Assembly: GCF_002259405.1 (NCBI RefSeq)
Contig: NZ_NPFW01000021.1
Coordinates: forward strand, 186,001-250,000
Source of the DNA: Rhodococcus sp. 14-2483-1-2
GTDB taxonomy: Bacteria; Actinomycetota; Actinomycetes; Mycobacteriales; Mycobacteriaceae
Direction: 5' to 3'
DNA length: 64,000 bases
Part shown: piece by piece, positions 9,999-18,249 of the stretch
Layout of the letters: each line of letters starts with the position of its first letter
How positions within the stretch are numbered: position 1 is the first letter of the stretch
Notes under the pieces: model-generated
Told to the model about the DNA's origin: nothing
The model's database searches: none
The model's input: the letters and a program-made list of their open reading frames with translations, nothing else
Translations under genes and position numbers: made by a program

Positions 9999-10837
9999 TC
10001 GACGTCGTCGGCCAACGCGGTCGCCACCTCCGAGCAGCCGGCATGCACCGTGAGAGAAGCGAATTCGTCGCCGCGGGTGGTACCGCGGTTGACGATGACG
10101 ATGGGCTTCGAAGTCTTGGACGCGTGCCTGACGAAACGCAAGCCCGACATCACGGTCAGCGAGGATCCGAGTACCAGCAGCGCGTCGCTTCGGTCGACGA
10201 GATCGTATGCCTCGGCCACGCGCGGTTTGGGCACGCTCTCACCGAAGTAGACGATATCGGGTTTCAGTATCCCCGAACATGATTCGCAGTCGACCATTCG
10301 AAAGTGCTCGGTCGAGGAAATGATCGCGTCGGCATCGGGGGCGATCTCGACGCCGTCCGCAGGCGCAACCGACTCGAGGAAGCCGGGGTTGGCACGATCG
10401 AGTCGCCGATCCAGCTCGAAACGCGAGATCAGTCGCTCGCAGCTCAGGCAGCGAACTCGGGCATAGACGCCATGCAGGTCGATGACGTGTCGGCTGCCTG
10501 CCTTGGTGTGCAGCATGTCGACGTTCTGGGTGATTATGCCGGTGACGACGCCCGCCCGTTCGAGTCGGGCGAGTGCTCGGTGGCCCTCGTTGGGCACCGC
10601 CGCGTCCATGTGTCGCCACCCGACGTGGTTGCGTGCCCAGTAGTGCCGACGGAATTCGGCGTCACCGATGAACTGTTGGAACGTCATCGGGTTGCGCGGC
10701 GGTGACTGCGGACCGCGGTAATCGGGAATCCCGGAGTCGGTGGACATGCCTGCGCCGCTGACGACGGTGACGGTCCTGCCGTCGAGCAGGGAAGTCAGTT
10801 GCTCGTACAGGGCCGCGGACACAGGGGATGCATTCAC
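9971..10837 (-). CDS. Sir2-family NAD-dependent protein deacylase
   Basis: 288 aa using GTG 10837; the frame stays open up to 10897, but that extension runs into the ectC terminator hairpin, so the shorter start is preferred. It would remove acyl groups from lysines using NAD+. Sirtuin motifs: [15 protein letters not shown] near 25-40, QNVDMLH, the catalytic-His stretch VIDLHG, a Zn site from two Cys pairs (CLSCE and CESCSG), then KPDIVYFGE and the NAD-binding GSSLTVMSG. The Zn pairs are complete. It lies alone, convergent with proB. Confidence 0.92.
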   Translation of the reverse strand: MNASPVSAALYEQLTSLLDGRTVTVVSGAGMSTDSGIPDYRGPQSPPRNPMTFQQFIGDAEFRRHYWARNHVGWRHMDAAVPNEGHRALARLERAGVVTGIITQNVDMLHTKAGSRHVIDLHGVYARVRCLSCERLISRFELDRRLDRANPGFLESVAPADGVEIAPDADAIISSTEHFRMVDCESCSGILKPDIVYFGESVPKPRVAEAYDLVDRSDALLVLGSSLTVMSGLRFVRHASKTSKPIVIVNRGTTRGDEFASLTVHAGCSEVATALADDVDQAGTRSSA

Positions 10838-10886
10838 TTCGTCCAGGGTAGCGACCCGTCGCCGGATGAGCACCGTACCGACGTCG

Positions 10887-10925
10887 ACGGCCCGCACGGA
10901 CGTGGAATGCGTCGGTGCGGGCCGT
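10887..10925 (-). terminator. Probable terminator of the ectABC operon
   Basis: Perfect 11-bp inverted repeat (10887-10897 and 10915-10925, ACGGCCCGCAC and its complement) with a 17-nt loop, 16 bp past the ectC stop on the minus strand. There is no T-run after it, so it may be a hairpin-only terminator. Its position also argues that the sirtuin gene begins at 10837. Confidence 0.55.
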
Positions 10926-10940
10926 GAGGACGTGCTGGAG

Positions 10941-11339
10941 TTACGCGGGTACCTCGACGAGGGGGTACACGCCGTTCTCGTCGTGCGTCTCGTTACCTAC
11001 GACGGGAGGATTGAACACGCAGAGCATGCGCATCTGAGTACGCGGCTCGACGGTGTGCCGCTCGTGCCCGTTGAGCAGGTACATCGATCCCGCACCGAGC
11101 TCGTAGGTCTCGCCGGTCTCACGGTCGGTGAGCGTTCCCTCGCCTTCGATCAGCCAGACGGCCTCGACGTGGTTGGCGTAGTGGAAGTTGTTCACCGTGC
11201 CCGCTTGGATCGTGGTCTCGTGGAACGAGAATCCGACCTTGTCGCCGCCGAGAATGATTCTCTTGCTGCGCCAGTTGCCGTCTTCGCTCGAGATGTCGCG
11301 GTCGGTGCCGGTGATCTCCTGCGTGGTACGAACGATCAT
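10941..11339 (-). CDS. ectC: L-ectoine synthase
   Basis: 132 aa; ATG 11339 is preceded by a perfect AAGGAGGA site, which rejects the longer frame to 11426. It cyclises N-gamma-acetyl-2,4-diaminobutyrate to ectoine. The cupin fold is evident: MIVRTTQEITGTDRD N-terminus, FHETTIQAGTVNNFHYANHVEAVW (family substrate and metal region), GEGTLTDRETGETYELGAGSMYLL and HERHTVEP. Length matches the usual 130 aa. It is the last gene of the operon, 40 bp after ectB. No ectD (hydroxylase) follows, so ectoine rather than hydroxyectoine is the expected product. Confidence 0.95.
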   Translation of the reverse strand: MIVRTTQEITGTDRDISSEDGNWRSKRIILGGDKVGFSFHETTIQAGTVNNFHYANHVEAVWLIEGEGTLTDRETGETYELGAGSMYLLNGHERHTVEPRTQMRMLCVFNPPVVGNETHDENGVYPLVEVPA

Positions 11340-11379
11340 TCGATGTCCTCCTTCGATATCGGTGCGTGCGAACGGGTCT

Positions 11380-13206
11380 CTAGGACAGGACCTTCGCAAC
11401 GGCACTTTCGATGATGTCCAGGCCACGATCGAGTTCGTCGATCGTTGTGGTCAACGGGGGAAGAAGCTTGACGACCTCGTCCTTCGGTCCTGCGGTCTCG
11501 ACGAGCAGACGCTCGTCGTAGCACAGCTGAGACACCTTGCCCGCCAACTCGGCATCGTCGAACACCAAGGCTTGAACCATGCCGCGACCGCGGGTCGAGA
11601 TGCCGTCGAACTTTGCGCACAGCTTGATGAATCGATCCTGGATGTGCTCGCCCTTGGCGAGGGTTTCCTTCTCGAACTTGTCGTCGGACCAGTAGTGGTC
11701 GATGGCTGCCTTCGCCGTGACGAACGACGGGTTGAAGCCGCGGAAGGTGCCGTTGTGCTCGCCCGGTGCCCAGACGTCCAGCTCGGGCTTGAACAGTGTC
11801 AGCGCCAGCGGCATGCCGTAGCCGCCGATGGACTTGGACAGCGTGACGATGTCCGGGGTGATGCCGGCTTCCTCGAACGAGAAGAACTGGCCGGTGCGTC
11901 CGCAGCCCATCTGCACGTCGTCGACGATCAACAGGATCTCACGTCGCGAGCACAGCTCGGCCAACGCGCGCAACCACTCCGGGCGCGCGACGTTGATTCC
12001 GCCCTCGCCCTGGATGGTCTCCACGATCACCGCGGCCGGACGGTTGAAGCCACTGCCCGAGTCGTCGAGAACGCGCTCGAACCACTGGAAGTCCTCGGTG
12101 ACGCCGCCGAAGTAGTTGTCGTACGGCATCGGAGTGGTGTGCACCAATGGGATTCCGGCGCCAGCTCGCTTCATCGAGTTGCCGGTGACCGACAACGCGC
12201 CGAGTGTCATGCCGTGGAATGCGTTGGTGAAGTTGATGATCGCCTCGCGCCCGGTGACCTTGCGAGCGAGCTTGAGCGCTGCCTCGACGGTGTTGGTGCC
12301 CGTCGGTCCGGGGAACTGAACCTTGTAGTCCAGGCCGCGGGGGTCGAGGATGTTCTTCTTGAACGACTCGAGGAACTCGCGCTTGGCGACGGTGGACATG
12401 TCGAGACCGTGGGTGATGCCATCGCTGGTGATGTAATCGACCAGCGCGCTCTTGATCATGTCGTTGTTGTGGCCGTAGTTGAGTGCTCCTGCGCCACCGA
12501 AGAAGTCGAGGTAGTCGTTGCCGTTCTCGTCGGTGATGACCGAGTTCTTCGCGGTGGTGAACACGGCGGGCCACTGGCGGCTGTAGCTGCGCACGCCGGA
12601 CTCGACGGTCTCGAATACATCGGGCTTCTCTGTTGTCACGGTGTTCTTTTCGGTCATGTTCTGCTTGTTCCTTTCGTAATTCCGCGACGCGTCGGGGCCT
12701 ACTGTGTAGAGCTCCTCGGCTTCGTGGCTATCAGGGAAATCGTTGGGCGCGAACAAATCCGACCTGACGATATCGGTGCCTCGCTTGCGTGCGAGGCTCG
12801 TGAAGGTTGCGATCGACGCTTCGTTGTCCGGGCTGATCGTCGTTTCGAGATGCGTGATGCCCTGTGGCTCGAGGCGGTCGAGCAGCTCCATCAGCATGCG
12901 ACCGGCAAGTCCCTTGCCACGCTGGTCCGCATCCACGGCGACCTGCCACACGAACAGTGTGCGCGGGGCGTCTTGGCGGATGTATCCGGTGACGAAACCG
13001 ACTGCGCGGCCGTCGATGTCGGATACGACGGTGGTGGCCGCGAAATCATGGCACCACAACACGTACGAGTAGCTGGAATTGAGATCCAGAACTCGCGAAT
13101 CTCTTGCGATCTCCCAGAGCCGGACTCCGTCGGAGATCTGTGGCTTACGAAACTTCACTGCGTCCGGCGCAGTGAGTGGGGTACCTCTCAGCAATGCGGG
13201 CTTCAT
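11380..13206 (-). CDS. ectAB: Fused L-2,4-diaminobutyrate acetyltransferase (EctA) and diaminobutyrate--2-oxoglutarate transaminase (EctB)
   Basis: One frame without any stop encodes both enzymes. From ATG 13206 (an open extension reaches ATG 13278) the first 183 codons are EctA, a GNAT acetyltransferase (IARDSRVLDLNSSYSYVLWC, acetyl-CoA loop QRGKGLAGRML). Codon 184 is the usual EctB start (MTEKN, ATG 12657), and 425 more residues form a complete class III aminotransferase (LDFFGGAGALNYGHNN, PLP lysine in LSKSIGGYG). EctB makes diaminobutyrate from aspartate semialdehyde and EctA acetylates it. A GAAAGGA site 11 nt before ATG 12657 means EctB could also start separately. One frame over, a TGA overlaps that ATG, so a past one-base indel could have created the fusion. 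Confidence 0.88.
   Translation of the reverse strand: MKPALLRGTPLTAPDAVKFRKPQISDGVRLWEIARDSRVLDLNSSYSYVLWCHDFAATTVVSDIDGRAVGFVTGYIRQDAPRTLFVWQVAVDADQRGKGLAGRMLMELLDRLEPQGITHLETTISPDNEASIATFTSLARKRGTDIVRSDLFAPNDFPDSHEAEELYTVGPDASRNYERNKQNMTEKNTVTTEKPDVFETVESGVRSYSRQWPAVFTTAKNSVITDENGNDYLDFFGGAGALNYGHNNDMIKSALVDYITSDGITHGLDMSTVAKREFLESFKKNILDPRGLDYKVQFPGPTGTNTVEAALKLARKVTGREAIINFTNAFHGMTLGALSVTGNSMKRAGAGIPLVHTTPMPYDNYFGGVTEDFQWFERVLDDSGSGFNRPAAVIVETIQGEGGINVARPEWLRALAELCSRREILLIVDDVQMGCGRTGQFFSFEEAGITPDIVTLSKSIGGYGMPLALTLFKPELDVWAPGEHNGTFRGFNPSFVTAKAAIDHYWSDDKFEKETLAKGEHIQDRFIKLCAKFDGISTRGRGMVQALVFDDAELAGKVSQLCYDERLLVETAGPKDEVVKLLPPLTTTIDELDRGLDIIESAVAKVLS
12655..12675 (-). promoter_or_regulatory. 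Internal ribosome-binding site and ectB start inside the ectAB frame
   Basis: On the minus strand GAAAGGA (12675-12669) lies 11 nt before ATG 12657, the position where free-standing EctB proteins begin. This could allow EctB to be made separately as well as in the fusion. In the +1 frame the same ATG overlaps a TGA, the normal layout for two coupled genes. Confidence 0.5.
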
Positions 13207-13382
13207 AGGAAATACAAACGTAACAAGGTCGCCCAGGCATATCGAGTGCGCCGGGAAATCGACCCCGGAATCGGACATGCTTCCCCAGGTTAACCGCCGA
13301 ATGTGAGGCTGGTCACGTTGTTGTTGCCCGGCAGGCTGTACCCGCAGCCGCGAAATTCAAACCACCCACTTCGGATCGACAC

Positions 13383-15500
13383 CTATTTCGGTGTCGCCAG
13401 AGCGAACGGCAGTACCGCCTGGGCACCTGCAGATCTCAGAACCGACGTGGCGCAGGTGAATGTCCACCCGGTATCGGTCACCAGATCGATCAACAGAATC
13501 GGCCCTGTCACGGACGATACGTCCGGAACGTCCCACGAGTCCACCAGCCCGGCGACCCGAAACGCCGAATTGGCGGCCGATACCGGCGGGTGACCGGGCC
13601 TGACCTGCATCTTCCCGAGATCCTGCAATTTGCCGACGGATGCCAAACGCGCGGCGATCGACCGCACCAGGAGCGGATGAGTAGGGGAGTCGAGAGCCAG
13701 AACGGCAGTGGGCCGCTGCTTCCAATCCCAGTTGGCGAGCACGTTGATGCACGCCTTCTCGAGAGCGTCCGTGGCCGGAGCATCGGGTGCATCGAGCAAG
13801 GCACGCAATCGGCTGCCCCAGCCCAGATCGGTGAGCCGGCCCAGTACGCGCCCGGGTTCGTGGGGGTCGGCAATCTTGCCCGAGAGCGAGACGCCCAGCT
13901 TCTTCATCCCGCTGGGCCACTGCTTTCTGGGCTGCAGATCTATACCCGGCCGATCCAGTCGTGCCCTCGCCGAGTCGACCGAGGCCGCATCCACCGATGC
14001 CGACAAGTGCTCACCCGTGCAGTTGTCGCACCGCCCGCATCTGTCGGACTCGCTACCGGGTGCGCCCAGATCCGGGTCGTCGAGTTGCCTCCGCAGGAAT
14101 TCCATCCGGCAGCCGTCGGTGCCCTGGTAGTCGATCATGGCCTGCTGTTCGCGGTCTCTGGCCTCTTCGAGACGCTCGTAGCGGGCCGCGTCGTACGTCC
14201 ATTGCTCGCCGGTCGCCATCCAACCGCCACGAACGCGTCTGACAGCGCCGTCGACGTCGAGAACCTTCAGCACCATCTCGAGCCTGCTGCGACCCAGCTC
14301 GACGAGAGGTTCCAGCGCCTGGGTCGACTGGGCCTTGTCGGTGTTCAAGGCATCGATGACCTGCCGCACCAAATGCTCGCGGGGGAATGCGACGGACGCG
14401 AAGTAGCTCCAGATCTGCCGATCCTCGTGACCGGGAAGCAGCACCACATCGGCTCGCTCGGTTGCACGTCCGGCTCGGCCGACCTGCTGGTAGTACGAAA
14501 TAGGAGACGACGGTGCCCCCATGTGCACGACGAAGCCGAGATCGGGCTTGTCGAAGCCCATGCCCAGTGCGGACGTCGCGACCAAGGCCTTGACGCGGTT
14601 GGCCAGCAGGTCACCCTCGAGCGATTCGCGCTCGGTCGGGTCCGTCTGCCCGGTGTACGACGCCACGACGTGGCCCTGGTCGGTGAGCAGCGCCGCGAGG
14701 TCCTTGGCCGCCGAGACAGTCAGCGTGTAGATGATCCCCGACCCGGGCAGCGTCTTCAGGTGATCGCCGAGCCACGCCGCCCGTTCGGTGGCGTTGTCGA
14801 TCTTCACCACCGCCATGCGCAGAGAGTCGCGTGCGAGCCCACCGCGCAGTACGAGCGTGTTGCCGCCGCCGACACCCAGCTGCGCCGCGACATCGTCCAC
14901 CACGCGGTCGTTCGCCGTCGCCGTGGTCGCGAGTACCGGGATACCGTCGCGCAGCTCGGCGATCAGGGTTCTGATACGTCGGTAGTCGGGTCGAAAGTCG
15001 TGGCCCCAGTCGGAGACACAGTGAGCTTCGTCGACCACGACGAGGCCGGCGTCCCCGGCCAGGGACGGCAACACCTGATCGCGGAAATCGGGATTGTTCA
15101 ATCGCTCCGGACTGACCAGCAGCACGTCGAGTTCACCGGAGTTGACCTGCTGATGAATGTCGTCCCATTCGGTCATGTTTCCGGAGTTGATGGTGGCCGC
15201 TCGGACACCTGCCCGCTCGGCGGAGGCAACCTGGTTACGCATCAGCGCCAACAGTGGCGAGACGATCACGGTCGGACCCAGGCCCTGCGCGCGCAGCAGC
15301 TTCGCCGCGATGAAGTAGACCGCCGACTTGCCCCAACCGGTCCGCTGGACCACCAGCGCCCGCCGCCGGTGCACCACGAGGGCCTCGATGGCCGTCCACT
15401 GGTCTTCCCGCAGCACCGCATCGGGGCCGGCGAGTTCGCGCAACAACTCCTCGGCGCTCTCGCGCAAGTTCCCGGTCGTGGGCTCCGTGGTCGTTGTCAT
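13383..15500 (-). CDS. RecQ-family ATP-dependent DNA helicase with C-terminal phosphoribosyltransferase-like domain
   Basis: 705 aa from ATG 15500 (GGAG 4 bp upstream; the open frame up to 15746 lacks conserved sequence). Unwinds DNA 3'-5' in repair. Helicase motifs: QRTGWGKSAVYF (I), SPLLALM, VVDEAHCVSDWGHDFRPDY (II and RecQ signature), LATTATA (III), IIYTLTVSAA, TSALGMGFDKPDLGFVVH (V), QQVGRAGR (VI). A Zn-binding cysteine cluster RCGRCDNC lies near residue 485. The last 120 residues resemble a PRTase: RPTAVLALDS, then GPILLIDLVTDTGWT, close to the PRPP loop DDVVTTGAT. Domain order seen in some actinobacterial RecQ-like proteins; the tail's role is unknown. Confidence 0.88.
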   Translation of the reverse strand: MTTTTEPTTGNLRESAEELLRELAGPDAVLREDQWTAIEALVVHRRRALVVQRTGWGKSAVYFIAAKLLRAQGLGPTVIVSPLLALMRNQVASAERAGVRAATINSGNMTEWDDIHQQVNSGELDVLLVSPERLNNPDFRDQVLPSLAGDAGLVVVDEAHCVSDWGHDFRPDYRRIRTLIAELRDGIPVLATTATANDRVVDDVAAQLGVGGGNTLVLRGGLARDSLRMAVVKIDNATERAAWLGDHLKTLPGSGIIYTLTVSAAKDLAALLTDQGHVVASYTGQTDPTERESLEGDLLANRVKALVATSALGMGFDKPDLGFVVHMGAPSSPISYYQQVGRAGRATERADVVLLPGHEDRQIWSYFASVAFPREHLVRQVIDALNTDKAQSTQALEPLVELGRSRLEMVLKVLDVDGAVRRVRGGWMATGEQWTYDAARYERLEEARDREQQAMIDYQGTDGCRMEFLRRQLDDPDLGAPGSESDRCGRCDNCTGEHLSASVDAASVDSARARLDRPGIDLQPRKQWPSGMKKLGVSLSGKIADPHEPGRVLGRLTDLGWGSRLRALLDAPDAPATDALEKACINVLANWDWKQRPTAVLALDSPTHPLLVRSIAARLASVGKLQDLGKMQVRPGHPPVSAANSAFRVAGLVDSWDVPDVSSVTGPILLIDLVTDTGWTFTCATSVLRSAGAQAVLPFALATPK

Positions 15501-15583
15501 AGGCTCCATCGTGCAGCAAGCATCCGACATCAACCGCGGCCCGGTCGGAAACGGTCGGGCCATGCAGCCCGAGAGGATCAGCG

Positions 15584-16027
15584 TTGGTCGATCCCGATTC
15601 CGATTCGATGCCGGCCGACCAGGGACCCGTGCACCGTCACCTGTGGGCACTGGCAGTGGTGTTCGCAGGCGGAGCGGTGGGTACGGCGGTCCGCTACGTG
15701 ATCGAGGAGCAACTGCCGCATTCTGCATCGCAGTGGCCGACGGCAACCTTCGGGATCAACATCGCAGGCGCATTCGTCCTGGGCCTGCTGCTCGAATCGC
15801 TGGTTCGCGGCGGGCCCGATGCAGGAGTCAGGCGCAGGCTGCGGTTGCTGCTCGGTACCGGTTTCTGCGGCGCGTTCACCACGTACAGCACCTTCGCCCT
15901 CGAGACCGTGGACGGTATTCGGGGTGGGTTCACCGGGCTCGCAATGGCCTACGCCGTGGTCAGCGTGATTCTCGGAATACTTGCGGCCTGGGCTGGAATC
16001 GCTTTGGCGGGCAAGGTGATTCGATGA
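15584..16027 (+). CDS. crcB: Fluoride-specific ion channel CrcB/Fluc, first copy
   Basis: 147 aa, TTG start with GAGAGG upstream; ATG 15608 is an alternative. Exports fluoride through a dimeric channel. About four transmembrane segments (20-40, 50-70, 86-106, 115-140) with the signatures GGAVGTAVRY, FGINIAGAF and GTGFCGAFTTYSTFALE, which carries the central Na+-binding and Phe-box residues. The stop overlaps the start of the second copy (ATGA), so the two are translationally coupled, as expected for a paired Fluc heterodimer. Confidence 0.92.
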   Translation: MVDPDSDSMPADQGPVHRHLWALAVVFAGGAVGTAVRYVIEEQLPHSASQWPTATFGINIAGAFVLGLLLESLVRGGPDAGVRRRLRLLLGTGFCGAFTTYSTFALETVDGIRGGFTGLAMAYAVVSVILGILAAWAGIALAGKVIR

Positions 16028-16398
16028 TCGCGCTGTGGATTGCGGCGGCCGGCGGGTTGGGATCAGTCTTTCGCTTCTTCGTCGATGCGGAAGTGAAGTC
16101 ACGTCTCGCGGCACGGACGAGCTTTCCCTGGGCGACGGTCGGCATCAACGTGTCCGGCTCGTTCCTGCTGGGCGTGCTGGCCGGATGGGTGATGTTCCGA
16201 GCCGGCTCCACCGACGTTCAAGCCGTCATCGGCACCGGGTTCTGCGGCGGGTACACCACCTTCAGCACGGCGAGTGTCGAGACCGTGCGGTTGCTACAGC
16301 AGGGGCGTCGACGCGATGCCGCCGTGAACGTGACAGTCACCGTGCTCGCGTCCGTACTCGCGTGCGCAGGCGGCCTGGCGCTCGCGTCGTCGATGTAG
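16024..16398 (+). CDS. crcB: Fluoride-specific ion channel CrcB/Fluc, second copy
   Basis: 124 aa, ATG start inside the stop of the first copy. The same family signatures occur (GGLGSVFRFF, VGINVSGSFLLG, GTGFCGGYTTFSTASVE). The two copies differ clearly in sequence and have different N-terminal lengths, which suits an antiparallel heterodimer rather than a recent duplication. No fluoride riboswitch was recognised in the 83 bp before the pair. Confidence 0.92.
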   Translation: MIALWIAAAGGLGSVFRFFVDAEVKSRLAARTSFPWATVGINVSGSFLLGVLAGWVMFRAGSTDVQAVIGTGFCGGYTTFSTASVETVRLLQQGRRRDAAVNVTVTVLASVLACAGGLALASSM

Positions 16399-16420
16399 GA
16401 CGGTCGATGCGAGGACGAGT

Positions 16421-16825
16421 TCACGCCTGACTGACGCGCACCATGTTGCCGGCGGGGTCACGGAATGCGGCGTCGCGCGCACCCCACGGCTGACTCGTCG
16501 GCTCCTGCAGAATCTCGGCGGTGCCCGACGCGCGGATTCTCTCGAAGGCCGCGTCGAGGTCGTCGGCACGAAACAACAGGCCCGGAAGCTCACCCTTGGC
16601 GAGCAGGGCTGCGATCTGATCGCCGAGTTCCTGCGAACGGCCCGCGTGGGGCTGCGACAGTACGATCTCGATCTCGGGTTGATCGTTGGGAGACAGAGTG
16701 ATCCAGCGGTAGCCGTCGTTGGCGACTTCGCTCTTGACCTCCAATCCCAGGGCATCGCGGTAGAACGCCAACGAGGCATCGGGGTCGGCGGTGTAGACGT
16801 GTACGTGGCTCAGTGAAATATTCAT
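16421..16825 (-). CDS. VOC (glyoxalase/bleomycin resistance) family protein
   Basis: 134 aa, ATG start. Single VOC module pair: N-terminal beta-alpha-beta unit with SLSHVHVYTADPDASLAFYRDALGL and C-terminal DAAFRDPAGNMVRV. His8 or His10 and a C-terminal acidic residue are candidate metal ligands. Such proteins act as dioxygenases, isomerases, fosfomycin-type resistance enzymes or binding proteins; the substrate cannot be told from sequence. It lies 9 bp after the AraC-type regulator, and the pair probably forms one unit with the ribokinase upstream. Confidence 0.88.
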   Translation of the reverse strand: MNISLSHVHVYTADPDASLAFYRDALGLEVKSEVANDGYRWITLSPNDQPEIEIVLSQPHAGRSQELGDQIAALLAKGELPGLLFRADDLDAAFERIRASGTAEILQEPTSQPWGARDAAFRDPAGNMVRVSQA

Positions 16826-16834
16826 GGGGAAAGG

Positions 16835-17296
16835 CTAGGACGCCCCGGCCGTCGACGCTTCTTCGATTCTGCTCGGTTCGGTGGCGGTGACGCTGCTGCC
16901 CCGCATCGGACGCCCCAGAATCATGGCCGTACACGTCGGGACCGCCTGACTGTCACGGTGGTCGCGGGCGCGGTACGCGCTCGGTGTCTCGCCGACGATC
17001 TCGGTGAACCGCGAACTGAACGATCCGAGACTGGTACAGCCCACCGCGAAGCACGCCTCGGTGACTGTCACATCACCGCGGCGCAGCAGGGCCTTGGCGC
17101 GTTCGATCCGTCGAGTCATCAGATGTGCGTAGGGCGTCTCACCGTAGGCCTCGCGGAAGCGACGACTGAAGTGGGCGGTGGACATCAGTGCCGTGCGGGC
17201 CAGAGTCGGGACGTCGAGTGGCTCGGCGAATTCGCGATCCATCCGGTCGCGAGCACGGCGCAGAAGTCGGAGCTCCTCGAGGTCGGGGGCGTTCAT
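16835..17296 (-). CDS. AraC-family transcriptional regulator (DNA-binding domain only)
   Basis: 153 aa, ATG start overlapping the ribokinase stop (ATGA). The whole length is nearly filled by the two helix-turn-helix units of the AraC domain: DVPTLARTALMSTAHFSRRFREAYG with PYAHLMTRRIERAKALL, then VTEACFAVGCTSLGSFSSRF with GETPSAYR. No N-terminal sensor domain is present; regulators of this short type often control a neighbouring VOC gene, as here. It may act without ligand or through partner proteins. Confidence 0.9.
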   Translation of the reverse strand: MNAPDLEELRLLRRARDRMDREFAEPLDVPTLARTALMSTAHFSRRFREAYGETPYAHLMTRRIERAKALLRRGDVTVTEACFAVGCTSLGSFSSRFTEIVGETPSAYRARDHRDSQAVPTCTAMILGRPMRGSSVTATEPSRIEEASTAGAS

Positions 17297-18165
17297 CCTG
17301 CGGCCGCATCTCGCAGTGCATCGATGTCGTCGCGAGTACCCGAGGACGTGCTCGCACCCGGCCTCGTCGCGGCGAAAGAGCCCGCAACGCAGGCCCATTC
17401 GACGGCCTGACGCGGGCCGTCGAACCAGGATGCGGCCAGTGCTCCGGCAAATGCGTCGCCGGCCCCGGTGGTGTCGACGGCGTCGACGCGCGGAGCGGGG
17501 ACCTCGAACGACTCCGGGCCGCGGTATCGAGCGCCTCTGGCTCCGAGTGTGGTGATCACGTGCGTCACGTCGTTCACGCTGTGTCCGAGACGGTTTTCCT
17601 CGGCTTCGTTGACCACGAGCACGTCGGTGGCCGCCACCAGGGCGTCGGGCAGATCCTGAACCGGTGACGGGTTCAGCATCGTCACCACGCCCCGAGAGCG
17701 TGCGTACTCGAATGCGGTCACCACGGTGTCGAGCGGAATTTCCAACTGACACAACAGGATATCGGCGTCGGAGATGAGGGCGAGATCGTCGTCGGTGAGG
17801 TTTCGGACGCGTTCGTTGGCCCCGGGGACGACGACGATGCTGTTCTCGGCGTGATCGTCGACGGTGATGGTGGCGATTCCGCTCGAACCTGCCGCCGTGC
17901 GCAGCGCGCGGTCGTCCACGCCCGCGCTCGACAGTGTCCGTCGCAGTGTCACACCGAATTCGTCGTCGCCGACCGCTCCGATGAACGACACCGACACGCC
18001 GGCTTTGGCGGCGGCGATGGCCTGATTGGAGCCCTTGCCGCCCGGTGAGGTGGTGAACGATGTGCCCAGCACTGTTTCGCCGGGATCGGGCAGGGAGGGC
18101 GTCCGGGTGATCAGGTCCATGTTGATGCTGCCGAGAACGACGATGCGGGGGTTCGGTGCGGACAC
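17293..18165 (-). CDS. rbsK: Ribokinase (PfkB family)
   Basis: 290 aa from GTG 18165; the frame is open to 18654 but conserved sequence begins at VVLGSINMDL. Phosphorylates D-ribose at O5. PfkB signatures: GSINMDLITRTPSLPDPGET, the GGKGSNQAIAAAKAG ribose-binding block and the C-terminal DTTGAGDAFAGALAA with the catalytic Asp. Slightly short against the usual 300-310 aa but complete. No ribose transporter is nearby. It is divergent from the catabolic operon at 18250, and the GntR operator lies between them. Confidence 0.88.
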   Translation of the reverse strand: MSAPNPRIVVLGSINMDLITRTPSLPDPGETVLGTSFTTSPGGKGSNQAIAAAKAGVSVSFIGAVGDDEFGVTLRRTLSSAGVDDRALRTAAGSSGIATITVDDHAENSIVVVPGANERVRNLTDDDLALISDADILLCQLEIPLDTVVTAFEYARSRGVVTMLNPSPVQDLPDALVAATDVLVVNEAEENRLGHSVNDVTHVITTLGARGARYRGPESFEVPAPRVDAVDTTGAGDAFAGALAASWFDGPRQAVEWACVAGSFAATRPGASTSSGTRDDIDALRDAAAG

Positions 18166-18216
18166 CGACGAACTGTATCGCTCCGACGGTTGCACCCGCC
18201 TCGAACTGCCAATTGC

Positions 18217-18232
18217 AGATTGTTGACAATCT
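18217..18232 (+). promoter_or_regulatory. Palindromic operator 1 (probable GntR site)
   Basis: AGATTGTTGACAATCT: perfect 7-bp arms around a TG centre, extended to 8-bp arms at 18216-18233. Its 14-bp core is the exact reverse complement of the site at 24701-24714. It lies 17 bp before the first gene of the operon that encodes the FCD-type GntR regulator, and in the divergent space with rbsK. A weak promoter TTGCAC (18190-18195) with the -10 region overlapping the palindrome would suit repression. Confidence 0.7.
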
Positions 18233-18249
18233 GAATTCGGTGAGTGACG

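Noticed and set aside
10838-10897. N-terminal 20-codon extension of the sirtuin
   Set aside because: It runs into the hairpin that follows ectC, and sirtuin homology begins after GTG 10837.
13207-13278. N-terminal 24-codon extension of EctA
   Set aside because: Open frame from ATG 13278, but the residues do not resemble EctA and the spacing of the upstream GGGGAAG to that ATG is too short; ATG 13206 gives normal EctA length.
11188-13293. 701-codon plus-strand frame opposite the ect operon
   Set aside because: Shadow of the ectABC genes, which have complete family motifs; no ribosome site or homology visible.
15501-15583. Fluoride riboswitch before the crcB pair
   Set aside because: The 83-bp gap is short and I could not see the conserved pseudoknot pattern; nothing supports it beyond the downstream genes.
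13590-15701. 703-codon plus-strand frame opposite recQ
   Set aside because: Shadow of the RecQ gene; all helicase motifs are on the minus strand.
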